A stretch of DNA of 64,000 nucleotides from Micractinium sp. NFX-FRZ (taxonomy: Eukaryota > Chlorophyta > Trebouxiophyceae > Chlorellales > Chlorellaceae). Position numbers and translations under genes: made by a program. How positions within the stretch are numbered: position 1 is the stretch's first letter; every line of letters starts with the position of its first letter. The DNA is taken from contig JAPTJF010000006.1 of the NCBI GenBank assembly GCA_029339195.1, positions 62,001-126,000 of the forward strand. Direction: 5' to 3'. The notes under the pieces are model-generated. The model did no database searches. It was not told the origin of the DNA and saw only the letters and a list, made by a program, of their open reading frames with translations. Shown here one piece after another: positions 32,987-43,406 of the stretch.

Positions 32987-34357
32987 ATGGCGCGCGTGTC
33001 TCTGCTGGTTGCGGCCTGCGTGGCCCTCTGCGCTCTGCAGCTGGCCGCCGGCCACAAGGGGTGAGCGAGGCGCCGGGCCTAACTTTGTATGATTACCCAC
33101 TATAATATGCTTTGCGGAGCCCTGCCTGCATCCGTACGCGGCACAGTCCTGGTGGGCCCACCACGTGTGCCCATCCGCCCTGAGCCTTCCAGAGCACAGT
33201 TGCTTCCTCTGTTTGTCCGCTTAAACCATGCATGCGAGCGCCCCATGCTTGCAGCCACGGCGGGAAGGGCCAGAGGCCGCCAGCGCCGCCCCGCGCCGAC
33301 AACGGCACCGCCGACTTGGACACCCACCCTCCCAAGCCGCCCCGCAACGGGAACCACACCCATCTCCCCCGCCCCCCGCACGCTGCCCGCCCCCCGGCAC
33401 CGCCCCGTGCCGCCCACAACACCACCCACAACACCACTCACAATGCCACCCATCCCCATGGTGGCAAGGGACGCAGCGGCGCCAGGGTCCTTAAGCACGT
33501 GGGGTGAGTGGCAGGCAGGCACGCTGGCAGTACGGCTGGCACCGTTTGCCCAAACAGAGTGTGGGTGCCAAGTACCACCAACCGCTTGAAGCTCCTCATG
33601 AGGCGCCGCCTAATGTGGCCTGGGGGACGGTCGGTGCCTGTCTCAATCCTCTGCACTAGGGCTTGTCTCCTCCCTCTTTCTGCCTGCTGACGCCATGCCC
33701 GCATGCCGCCGCCCTCCCTGTGTGCTTGCAGCTCTCATGGCGGCAAGGGGCAGCGGCCGCCGGCGCCTCCCTGCACCGGCAACTGCACATCCCACACCCA
33801 AAACGGAACCCATCCCCCCCGCCCCCCGCACACTGCCCGGCCCCCGGCACCGCCTCGCGCTGCCCACAATGGCACCCACAACGCCACACAGCCCAACGGC
33901 GGCAAGGGGCACGCCGGCCGCCGCGGCCTGAAGCATGCCGGGTGAGTGGCTGGCTGGGCAGTAACTTGCAACGCTCTCTTGCAGCGCTTGGCAACCTGGG
34001 ATGTAGTACAACCTGGGATGTAGTACAAGTTGTGCTGGTTTGTTACCCCAAAACATGAGGTAAGCGCCCACAGACCCGTCACTGCTTTGCCCACCAACCC
34101 AATCCCAGCCTGGCCTCAAGCTGATTGCCCATCACTTTCCCACGTGTGCACACCGACACTTCGCTCGCCCCCTTCCACACTGCAGGCCTGGCAGTGCCGG
34201 TGCCAAGCCCCCAGCCGTGCCCCACTCCCCCAAGCCCCCGGCCGTGCCCCACTCCCCCAAGCCCCCGGCCGTGCCCCGCTCCCCCAAGCCCCCGGCTGTG
34301 CCCCGCTCCCCCAAGCCGCCCGCTCAGCCCCACCCAAAGCAGGGCGGCAAGCACTGA
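32987..34357 (+). CDS. Secreted Pro/His/Gly-rich glycoprotein
   Basis: Exons 32987-33060, 33255-33503, 33732-33941 and 34186-34357 give 234 residues. The N terminus is a clear signal peptide: MARVSLLVAACVALCALQLA, with likely cleavage after LAAG. Exons 2 and 3 are duplicates of one another: each begins with a xHGGKGQRPPAPP block, contains RPPAPPRAAHN and ends LKHVG or LKHAG before a phase-2 GGGTGAG donor. They carry nine N-x-T/S glycosylation sites, including HNTTHNTTHNAT. Exon 4 encodes four to five tandem KPPAVP(H/R)SP units resembling hydroxyproline-rich cell-wall proteins. It is probably an extracellular matrix or wall glycoprotein; the histidines could bind metal. No family name can be given. 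The TATA box at 32928 suggests strong regulated expression. Confidence 0.75.
34206..34320 (+). repeat. 27-bp coding minisatellite, KPPAVP(H/R)SP
   Basis: Four to five nearly identical 27-bp units encode the nonapeptide repeat in the last exon of the secreted glycoprotein. Confidence 0.9.
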
Positions 34358-35548
34358 GCTTGGCCTCCAGTCTCAACTGTGCTGCTTTGTCTGCGCACAA
34401 CTGCACGTGAATTCACATGCATGTTCTGGGCGCCACCGTAATGATGCAAGCCGCTTACCCTGCCACGCTCTCTCCTTTTGCCTGCCCCCTTGCCCTGCCC
34501 CATTCTTCTGATTTTTTTGCGACGTCTCGGTCCCTCACTCATTGCCCATTCTTCCAGTCGTGTGCGCGCCGCCACATCTCCATTTCCCTCCCTCTCCCCC
34601 TGCTACCCTGTACCTCAGCACCTCTGTCCCTGCCACCATTAGCACGACACACTTGCAGACTCCCCCTCTCAACCCGCATCATCACTGTCACTCCCCTGCC
34701 CTATCCCTCACAATTGAAATGCTTCACTCACTTCTTACATCACTTCTTTCTCTCGTAAAGCGCCATCTGCCGCCAGACACGATGTAAAGGCAGGCATAAA
34801 GGCAGCGGAGATCTGGCTGCCACTAGACAGCTGGGCGCATGTTTGGCAGACGTGGCCTGAGTGGGCACATGCAACTTGCAACCGGCGTGGTGCGTTGTGG
34901 AAAAGAGAGGCAGGAGAGGGTGTCTGTTCGCATATACCCTGATACAATGGATTGCCTGCTATAGAATAGATCGGCGTGCGCCGCCCACACCCCGGCTTGC
35001 TTGATACTTGGCAAGGTGCCAGCTGGGGAGCGAAGAACGCAGCTGGCCAGTGCTTGCCCAAATGTTTTACGCATCCGTGTCTCAGCACTGTATTTCTTGA
35101 GGCAAGAAGTCATAGAATGTACACGTAACAGGGACCCTCCGATGAGGAGGGCTGTTGGGAGGCCACATGCCCGACTGGTGGGGGCCGCCGCCACGCTGCC
35201 GCAACGCTGAGCTGGCAAGAAATGCAGGAGGCTTGAGGACACGCACCCGGCCTCCGCTAGCTGCATTTCAACGCAAGATACTTCATATTGTTTGCATCCG
35301 AGCCTTTCTGTGTCCTATCGAACTTTTGAGCAGGTGAGGTTGCAATCCCCGAGCGCTGGCCGAATACAACTGTAGCACCGCCCCCTGCCGTGCCCGAGGC
35401 TGATACCACGCTGGTAGGCATGGCACGATACCGCCGACACGCCGCCTCTGCCCCGCCCCTCCCCCCTGCCGGTCCCGTCCGCCGGCGCTACAGGTTGCCT
35501 GGTTGTGCAACCTGGCCTCCCGCCATCAACATCCCCCCACCCGCAGCC
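34358..35548. other. Intergenic region with pyrimidine-rich tract
   Basis: A C/T-rich tract spans about 34460-34760. A GTGAGG donor at 35334 (after gagcag) and an acceptor at 35541-35546 suggest a 5' untranslated exon and intron for the next gene. I see no coding exon. Confidence 0.45.
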
Positions 35549-37353
35549 ATGCCCCACGGCGCCAGCACCCAGCAGCCGTCCGAAGTGTGGTGGGGCGAGC
35601 TGAAGGCAAGGGCGGCTCAGCTGGGGCGTTCCGAGGAGCACATCTTGCCAGTTGGGCGCACCGAGGCGGAGGATGAGGAGGCTGGGCCGACGCTGGCGGA
35701 GCTGCGTGCGACACCTGTCGTCATCTGTCCCTGCCCAGTGGAGGCGCGGTTTGAAAAGATCGCCAAGGAGCTGTGGGCAGCGGGGTGTGACGAGGACGAC
35801 GACCCTGATGAGGGCTTCCGCATGACCAACACATCGAGCAGCTACGGCGGGCAGGACTGCCTCGCCAAGGTGGGTGCTCGCCTTTGGAGGAGCAGTGAAT
35901 GCGGGCTGACACGGGCAACACCAGGCGGGGGCGCAGTGAATGCTGACGCGGCAACACCAGGCAGGGGGCCGCAGCAGCAAGGGGCTGACCCGGCAGCACA
36001 GGCGGGGGGTGCAGCGAGGGCTGACATGGCAGCACAGGCGAGAATGGGCGCCAGGTTCCGGCGGGAACCGTGCCTACTCAACCCTGCCGGCTCCCTTATA
36101 GTCCACCTTTGCCCCTAATGCTGCCCTGCAGCACCTGAAAAAGGTGGATGGGCTGCTTAAGAAGCAGGACTGGGCGGAGGCCTTCACCACCCTGCTGGCT
36201 GTGATGGTGGCGGGACACCGGGACGACTACTGGTTTGCGGTGAGCGGGCGGGGCACAGCAGGCACAGCGGTGCGTGCGAAGAGGCATGAAGAGGGGGAAG
36301 GCGCATGGAACTGGCCCTGTGGAAGGTGGTAATGGGCGGCACTGTCTTGTCTTGGTGGGGTGGAGGCAAAGGGCGAGACAGGGCATTGCAGGTTGGGTGA
36401 GGCGCATGTGTGCAGCTTCACTGCAGCGGCGTGGAGGGGGTGTATTGCGGCACGCAGCAGCAGGCTGGGCCAGGAAGGCCGGGAGGCACGCAGCGGTGGG
36501 CACCGTGCGGCGCGGCCGTGTGTCACGCATTCGTGCCTGCCTTGCACGCCCCCGAGCGGTCCCGCGTGTGCCTTTCTTTTGCGCTGCACGAAGTGGCCGT
36601 CTTTGAATGGAACTGAGGCTGCCTTCAAGCAAGATACAGATGTGCCTGGGGAGGTTGATCGCCTTGGGGAGGTTGATCACCTCGGGACGGGACAGTAAAG
36701 TAAAAAGTAAAAGTGGAGTTTCCGCGGCTCTGGCCCACTTTCTCTGTGGGGCCGAGGGCGGGGGCGGCGCCCTCTGCCCTCGGCTGATAGCAGTGAATGA
36801 CGTTCTAATGTCAGCAACTGTGCAGGACACGGAGGCCCCCGAGGATGTGGAGAAGATTGTGAAGAAAATGGACAAGCAGTGGGGCAAGCTGCTGGCGCGG
36901 TGAGTGGGCGTCGTCGGCTGGCGCCGTGCGTGCGGAGGGTGGGCTCAGCCAGGCTGGCACAGATGGCTGGCAAGCAGCAGTTGTGGCAGCTGCAGAGGGC
37001 CCGCGGACTGGGGGGGACAACTGCGCCTGCCCACATCTTGGCAGCCAATGCACGCACCCTCGCTCGAAACTCGTGGCACGGTGCACCTGCTTGCCCACCC
37101 CAACCCTCGTGCGTGTGCAGCGTCAAAGAGGCGCTGGGCGGCGTGACTGTGGCAACCACCCATGCCTCCTGCTCTTGCGCTCTGCATGCCTGCGCTGGCC
37201 CAAGCACCCGTCTTCTCCTTCCTCCCACCCCGCCCGGGCCTGTGCAGCACCGACGAGGAGCTGGGCAGCGTTACCCCAGCGGATCGGGGGGCGGTGGAGG
37301 CGGCGCGGGAGCAGCTGAAAGAGGACATTCGGGAGGCATGCATCGAGGTGTGA
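35549..37353 (+). CDS. Conserved-looking protein of unknown function, 202 residues
   Basis: Exons 35549-35869, 36132-36239, 36826-36899 and 37248-37353 join in phase. The product is soluble, acidic and helical. Visible blocks are SEVWWGELKARAAQLGRSEE, TPVVICPCPVEARFEKIAKE, LWAAGCDEDDDPDEGFRMTN, a Lys-rich KKVDGLLKKQDWAEAF, and the C terminus TPADRGAVEAAREQLKEDIR. There is no signal peptide or membrane helix. I do not recognise the family. The ATG at 35549 directly follows a strong acceptor, so the 5' leader is probably spliced. An in-frame upstream ATG at 35420 would add a basic N-terminal extension (MARYRRHAASAPPLPPAG) and is the alternative start. Confidence 0.65.
35888..36050 (+). repeat. 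Intronic minisatellite, about 40-bp units
   Basis: Four imperfect copies of a unit containing gcagtgaatgc, ctgacacggcaacaccagg and gggg run through the first intron of the 202-residue protein gene. Confidence 0.8.
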
Positions 37354-37952
37354 ACACTCGTGTCACGGCCGTGGAAGCACCCACGTGCGTGCGCCACCCC
37401 TTCGCGGCCTCCAGCACTCCCAAGGGGAGCAGCAAGTGGTGCCCAAGCCTCTGCTGCACCCGCACAATGCGCCGGTCGGAGGAGCAGATGGTGCGCCCCC
37501 GTCACATGATGCACAGGCAGGCAGGCAGCGCCGTGGTGCAGATGCCGCGGCTGGGTGTGCTGCGGCCAGCAGGGATGCTGCATGGCCCTGTGCTGCATGC
37601 AGATTCCAGGTGCATCTGATGATGTATGCACAGGACACCATCCAATGATGATTCCCATCTGGTGACATGTACAGGTCACACGTGCGCCTCTCCCGGCTCG
37701 GGGGCGCACGAGGCATCGCATCCCAGCATGCTTTACAATCCTTTTGCCCTGCCACACCCGATGCGCTCACCCGGAGCCGGCTGTGACTGGCTGAGGCTGT
37801 TATTAATACACAGGCCAGGTGTCTTGAGGTCGGGACAAAGTGTGGCAGTTACACATTGGGGACGCGTTGGGTCATGCAATTGATCATGTGTTGGGTTGGC
37901 AGATAGCATTCAAAGAGGCAGGCTGGCCCAGGGTTGCAGGGTTTGGGTGCTG
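37354..37952. other. Convergent 3' region, unknown protein / NAF1
   Basis: It lies between two convergent genes. It contains a minus-strand TGTAA at 37849-37853 for NAF1 and no supportable exon. Confidence 0.5.
37849..37853 (-). terminator. TGTAA poly(A) signal candidate for NAF1
   Basis: TTACA on the plus strand, hence TGTAA on the minus strand, about 100 bp after the NAF1 stop codon. Confidence 0.4.
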
Positions 37953-40900
37953 CTACTGCTGCGGCGGCTGCATCTGTTGGGGCGGAGGGTACATGGGGTG
38001 CTGCTGCTGCTGCTGCTGTGGGTGCTGCGGGAAGCCCGGCGGCGGCGGCGGCTGCATCATCATCATGTGCTGCCCAGCAGCAGCGTACTGCATCTGCGGG
38101 GCGTACCCCTGCTGCTGCGGCAGCATGCCGCCGACAGGCGCGTACTGCGCCTGCATGATGCCGCCCATGCCAGGCTGGCGCTGCTGAGGTGGCACAGCGT
38201 ACTGCGCGCGCAGCACCTGGCCAGCGGGCCGCAGCTGCTGCTGCTGCTGCACCTGCTGCATCTGTTGCTGGGTCTGGCCTCCGTAGTAAGCTCCAAAGCC
38301 GGCATGCCCGCCCACGCCCTGCGCCTGCTGGTGCATCGTCACTCCAGTGAACTGGAACGCCGGCGCGGCCTGCTGCTGCGCCTGCTGCTGCTGATGTGGC
38401 AGCCGCCCGCTAAACTGCCGGCCTCCAGAGGGCAGCGGCATGGCTGCTTGCACAGGCTGCACGTGCTGCTGGTGCGGGTGGTAGAACGCCTGCTGCTGTG
38501 CCTGCTGAGCCTGCTGCGGGTGCTGCTGCTGCTGGTGCGGCATGCCCTGCTGCCCGCCGCCGCGCCCGCCGCCCCGCGCGCCGCGCCCTCCCCGCCCGCC
38601 GCGCCCGCCGCCAGACTGCCTGCCTCCGCGCCCGCCCTGCTGCTGTGGCATGCCCTCCGGCTGCTCCTTGCGCTTGGACTTGAGCTTGCGCCGGGCCTCC
38701 GCCTCCTGCAGACGTTAACAAGGCAGGTGGAGGGCGCGGCATGTTGAGCTTTGCCTAACAAGTGGCGAGCCGGGGAGCTGATCAAGGGTGGCCAGCCCTC
38801 AGCACAACACTGCGCCGGGTGCATGTGAAGAGAGGCAGACAGAGGAAGCCAGGTTGGTTAAGGTGGCAGACAGGCAGGCAGGCAGCCAGGCCACCAGCTG
38901 CTGCTGCGCTGTACACCGGTGGGTGCAGCGTGCATGCCAGTAAGCTGACAGGCCAGAAGCCTGGCAGCACATGCTGTGCATGCCGCCCCTGCTGCGCCAG
39001 CTCACCGCCTCGTCATCCGAGAACTGAGCCTCCAGGTCAGCATCCTCTATCTCCTCGGCACCCACGTCATAAGCCCGCACACGCAGCGCTTCGGGCAGCA
39101 CAAAGTCGGCCAGCCTGCGGGAGCAACAGGGGGGGCCACAAAGCGGAGGGTAGGTATGCCGCCATGCTGGTCAAGCAGCCAGGGAGGCCAGTGCATGCAA
39201 GCTGCCCGCCGTGCCTGCGGCAGCAGCGTCAGAGAACGGCGTGGCCTGCATACCTGGGCCAGCTCACCAATCCAGCACCCGCCCCGCCGCCCACGCTGTG
39301 CGCGGTAGACACCTGCTCCACAGCCCCTTTTGCATAGCTTCAGCTCAATTACAGGATATCACAACGCTGCCCACAAGCAATACGACGCATGGCCCACCTG
39401 TCCACGCTGTGCACGGTAGAAACCTGCTCCAGCCCCGTGCATAGGCTTGGTTCAATGACACACCAACAGACTACAACACTGCCCACGAGCAACATGCCCA
39501 CCTGTCCACACTGTACACGGTAGCGCCCGGCTTCAGCCCCTCCGGCATGGGCTCGGCGCCAGCGTAGCGCAGCGCGTAGAAGGGGCTCACCACTGCATGT
39601 GCACAGGCAGCGGGAGGAGAGAGACCAGGTTGGGAGGCAAGGGGCAAGCAGGACGTTGGGGTGAGCAGCAAGGGCCAGGCAGTGAGGCAGGGCAGGAAGG
39701 CAGGCAGTGAGGCAGTCAGTCAGTCAGTCAGGCGGGCAGGCAGTCAGGCAGGCAGGCGGGCAGGCGGCAGACAGGCAGTCAGGCGGGCGGGCAGCAGGGG
39801 CCATTGGTGGATCCCCCTGCACTGCTGCCATGGCGCTGCCCACTGCCGCCGCTGCTGCCCAATGCCTCCCTGCACCTGCCGCTGCCCTCTTGCTGCCACT
39901 GGGAGAGCCTTCTCCCCCCCTGCCCAGACCCTGCTCACACAAGTGCACCTTGCACGCAACTGCCCCACACCCACCGAAGCAACGGCCCTGCCCACGAACA
40001 AACGGCCCTCACACACACCTGGCCCAAAGATGTCCTCCACACAGCCGATGAGGGTGCGGTCCTCCAGTACCAACACACACCCCTCATTCAGCGCCCGGCT
40101 GCCAACCTGCGCCTGCAGGCAGCGGCAACAACAAGCAGGGGCGGCGGCGGCTGGCGGGACAACGCTGATGAGCAGGCTGGTGAGCAGGCAGGCAGGCAGG
40201 CAGGCACAGCAATGGGGCAGGTGTGGGCAGTGTCGGCGCGGATGCATAAGCAGCTGCTGCACGGCCGCCAGGCAAGTTCCCTCTTTGCCAGGATGCAGGG
40301 CACGAGGCGCCCGCAGACACAGCCCCACACTCCAGACACGCGTGCTACCCTGCAGCTCCCCAAAACGTGGGGAAGAAGAACCGGGCTGCGCCTCACCTTG
40401 ACCACTATCATGCCCTCCAGCATGGTCTGCACGCTCCCCGCCGCCTGCACCGGCTCCTCGGGCCCCAGCGCCAGAGAGGCGAGGTCAGGCAGCGGGGCGC
40501 CCCCCAGCAGCTCCGCCTCTGCTCTGTGGGCCCCGCCGCCGCCGCCGCCGCCGGCACCGTCCCCGTCAGCGCCACCGCCGTCCTCGTCAGCGTCCATGTC
40601 ATCAATCATCTTTTTGAGGTCATCATAGTTGCTGATGATGTCTAAAGCCTCGTCCTCATCGTGGGTGCTGGCCTCATCATCGCTGCTGCTGCCGCTGCTG
40701 CTGCTGCTGGCGCCGTAACTGCTGTCCTCTGCCACCTCAGCATCCATGTCTGCTGCACCCAGCACCACCAGCTGCACAGCAACAGAGTCCTCCTCTACAA
40801 ACCGCAGCTCGAGACGGACGGCAGGCCTGGCCCCTGCTGCGGCGGGGGCGCCCCGCTCCTCTGCCTTGCTGCCCTCTGCAGGGGGAGGGAGTGTGGGCAA

Positions 40901-41397
40901 GGGAGGCGAGGTGTTGGGACTGCCCCATGGGCATGACAAGGTGCCCTGCTGCAGTGCAGGCTGCAAGAGGCAGGGCAAGCATCACACTTTAAGAGGGGCA
41001 GCTGGTAGCAGCAGCAGAAGCAGCAGGGCAGCACAGTGCGACCAGCAGCGTGGCGTCGCCAGCCAGCCAGCACCGGGGCCGCACCTTCATCCGAACTGCT
41101 CTCATCCTCCTCCTCAGAACTGCTGACCTCCTGCTTGGCGGGCACCGGGAGTGGGCCAATCTCAAAGTAGCCCAACTCCGCAAGCACCGCAGGCACCGGC
41201 GCCACGCCTGCCGCCGCCGCCGCCACCTCTAGATCGTCAATGTTGGGCATCTCCCCCTCCACCATCTCCTCGTCCTCCATTCTCGCGGGAGCCTGCCTCC
41301 GTGGCGGCGGGGGACCACGCTGCCCGCCAGCAGGAGCGAAGGCTTGTGGCGGGGGCTCGCCACCCATGGCGTAGGCAGCTGCCAAAGACAGGTCCAT
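37953..41397 (-). CDS. NAF1: H/ACA snoRNP assembly factor NAF1
   Basis: Exons 41397-41085, 40875-40397, 40112-40019, 39592-39502, 39114-39006 and 38705-37953 join in phase to 612 residues. The Gar1/NAF1 core is unmistakable: EGMIVVK, LNEGCVLVLEDRTLIGCVED, IFGPVVSPFYALRYAG, GATVYSVDRLADFVLPEALR, and then the linker VRAYDVGAEEIEDADLEAQF. The N-terminal part is acidic and Ser-rich (SSSEEEDESSSDE), as in other NAF1 proteins. The C-terminal exon is Lys/Arg-rich, then RG/RGG, then Gln/Met/Pro-rich. NAF1 binds dyskerin in the nucleus and is replaced by GAR1 during H/ACA snoRNP and telomerase RNP maturation. The ATG at 41397 gives MDLSLAAAYAMGGE. Confidence 0.9.
39288..39330 (-). repeat. Distal echo of the NAF1 exon 4 donor edge
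   Basis: A worn copy of the 3' end of NAF1 exon 4 (codons for TVYSVDR plus the donor) lies about 200 bp into the following intron. Confidence 0.7.
39391..39436 (-). repeat. Proximal echo of the NAF1 exon 4 donor edge
   Basis: A closer copy of the same exon end keeps the GTGGGC donor and the order of flanking motifs (gcccac, ctgtccac, tgcacggta). About 35 of 45 bases match by eye. Confidence 0.8.
39690..39795. repeat. GGCA/GTCA microsatellite in a NAF1 intron
   Basis: Runs of ggca, gtca and ggcg tetramers (for example cagtcagtcagtcagtcagg) fill about 100 bp of the third NAF1 intron. Confidence 0.85.
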
Positions 41398-42031
41398 TAT
41401 ATATGTGCTAGCGGATCCAGATGCAAGGGTGCCTCTCGGCCCGCTGCAGACGACACTGCGCTCGGGACCCGCTGGTGCTGTCGCACAGGGCGTCCTCCGT
41501 GCTGACAAAGGCACGGGTGCGACGAAGGGTATGTTCTGGGGCGCAGCTCATGCGCTTTTGCCATGCATGCATGTAACCCTGGCGATGGCCGCCACAGCGT
41601 GCGCCACCTCCGCGTTGCTGTTGGTGCCACGCCCATTGCTGCCCCTGGATATCAACTGATAGGGTGGGGAGGGACTCCTATGTAAGAGTTAACATATTTC
41701 AATAAGGAGGATGCCTTACAGGGTCGACAGTGAGAAGAGGGGAGCGACAAGTGAATGTAAAACCGAAGGTGACGGTGGGGGTGCGTCAAGAAAGCTGTCT
41801 CACAGCGCAGGCGGTTGGCGACGGCAACCCCGCACGGCAGACATCGCACGGCAAGGGGGCCTCAAAATTGCCGGGGCAGAGCGGCAAGCAGGTGAAAACG
41901 ACGCAGGCTGCAGTGTGGGTGGCTGGCTGCCCACGTCGAGCACAGCAGCCCGAAAATGAAACGAACAAGTGGCCACCAAGTGGGGAGGGTGGCAACGTCT
42001 GGACAGGCTAGGCAATAGCCTTACAGACCGC
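41398..42031. other. Intergenic region upstream of NAF1
   Basis: It holds the NAF1 promoter (an ATATATA stretch lies immediately before the start codon) and the 3' end of the THA4 gene. No exon is supported. Confidence 0.5.
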
Positions 42032-42896
42032 TCAGGGCTTGGCAGCCGGCTCGTCCTTCTTCTCTGGCTTGTCTGCCTTGTCTTCCAGCTTGGCCTGCTC
42101 CTCGCCTGCAGCTGCCTCCTTCAGCTCCTTCTCAAACTCCTGCAGGGCCAGAATGGGCAGCCCAGAGAAGGGTGCGTCAGCATGCGGCGGCCTCCTGGGT
42201 CCGCTGCAACGTCCATCCAAAACATCCAAAAGAGCGAGGCAAAAGCACAGACGGCAACCAGTGCCCCAAGCACTGCTGCCCATGTCAACCAGCTGCCGGT
42301 GCCACATAGCTCTGTAAGCGCCGCTTGTCACGGCTGCTGCGTGGCCCAGCACCCAATCGCCGCCTGCCTCTCCCGCGCACAAAACAGTGCGGGCATCAAC
42401 ACCAAACCGTGCTGCCGTGCAGCAAAGCCTCATGGGACCCGAAGCCCCGCACCGCACCTTGGCCGCGGACTGGAAGCTGTTCACAGTCTTGCCCAGCCCC
42501 TTGCCCAGCTCCGGAAGCTTGCTAGGGCCTGCACAGAGGAATGCATCGGCGTCATGCAGGTCAGCGAGCCGCAATGGGTTCAGCACCGTCAGGCCTCGCA
42601 AGCAGGCAGCGGAGGCAGCGGCGGCGGTGGCGCCAGCCAGACCCCACCCCACGGTTCCGACAGCCTCGCGCACCGAAGATGAGCGCCGCGACGCCCGCAA
42701 TGACCGCAAGCTCGGGCACGCCCAGCCCAAACAGGCCCATGACGGTGAGTTGCCGCGCCGCAGGCCGGGAAGCCGCCCGCAGGTGCGCGCGGGGGATGCT
42801 GCTGCCAACAAAGGCACTGCTGCTAGAGCGGGCCCGCGCCGCTCCGCGCTGCACGGCCGCGGCTGGCCGGCACTGCACGCTGCACATTGCCTGCAT
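42032..42896 (-). CDS. THA4: Thylakoid Tat translocase subunit Tha4 (TatA)
   Basis: Exons 42896-42674, 42528-42458 and 42139-42032 give 133 residues. Residues 1-52 are a Ser/Arg/Ala-rich transit peptide with no acidic residues. The mature protein starts near MGLFGLGVPELAVIAGVAAL; Glu62 in the VPEL motif is the conserved membrane-embedded glutamate that marks TatA/Tha4. The FGPSKLPELGKGLGKT hinge and the amphipathic SFQSAAKEFEKELKEA helix follow, then a charged tail ending EKKDEPAAKP. Tha4 oligomerises to form the translocation pore for folded proteins in the delta-pH pathway, acting with Hcf106 and cpTatC. The sequence fits Tha4 rather than Hcf106. Confidence 0.92.
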
Positions 42897-43406
42897 TGTG
42901 TGTCGCTGCTTCTGGAGTTGTATCCTCGAGGCAGGGCAGTGTGATGGTTCTCAGGTCAGCGCCAACAGCGCTCGCCCTGCGGCAGTCTATCTGCTGATCT
43001 GCGGCCACGTCAGCGGGCGGCCGTTGTGAGAGGTCTTCGGCTGGTGTGCTGGGAGGCTGCAGAGGCAATCACACTCCCTATGTAGGGAAGAGATGCACGC
43101 AGCCAATGTTGTTACAGCTGAGAAGCGCCAAGCGGCCAGGTGGGGCGGTACAGGTGGTGCCGGGCGCGTGCGGAGGCTGGCGAGTGGGGGGCCAGCGTGG
43201 ACTGGCAAATTGAGCGGAGAAACAAGCGCAGATGAATGAGCAGCACGGATTACAAAACGTAGAGCAGAAGCAACTACTTGCTGGGTAAGGTGAAGCGCAG
43301 CGGGCAAGAGGGACCCACACAAGAGCCACCAGCGTAGCTGCCGCAGCTGCGCCGCACAGCGCACTCGTGCAGGCCCACAGGCCGGTGCAGTAGCCGCAGG
43401 CCTGAG
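42897..43406. other. Intergenic region between THA4 and the YIPF6-like gene
   Basis: It holds the THA4 promoter and the 3' end of the YIPF6-like gene, with two TGTAA motifs on the minus strand (43250-43254 and near 43110). No exon is seen. Confidence 0.5.
43250..43254 (-). terminator. TGTAA poly(A) signal candidate for the YIPF6-like gene
   Basis: TTACA on the plus strand, about 155 bp downstream of the YIPF6-like stop codon on the minus strand. Confidence 0.4.

Noticed and set aside
37896..38747. Leu/Arg-rich plus-strand frame of 283 residues and Cys-rich frame at 37840-38187
   Set aside because: Shadows of CAG/GGC repeats in the last exon of NAF1.
39690..39795. Transposon terminal repeat
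   Set aside because: Only tetranucleotide microsatellite; no inverted repeats, target-site duplication or transposase nearby.
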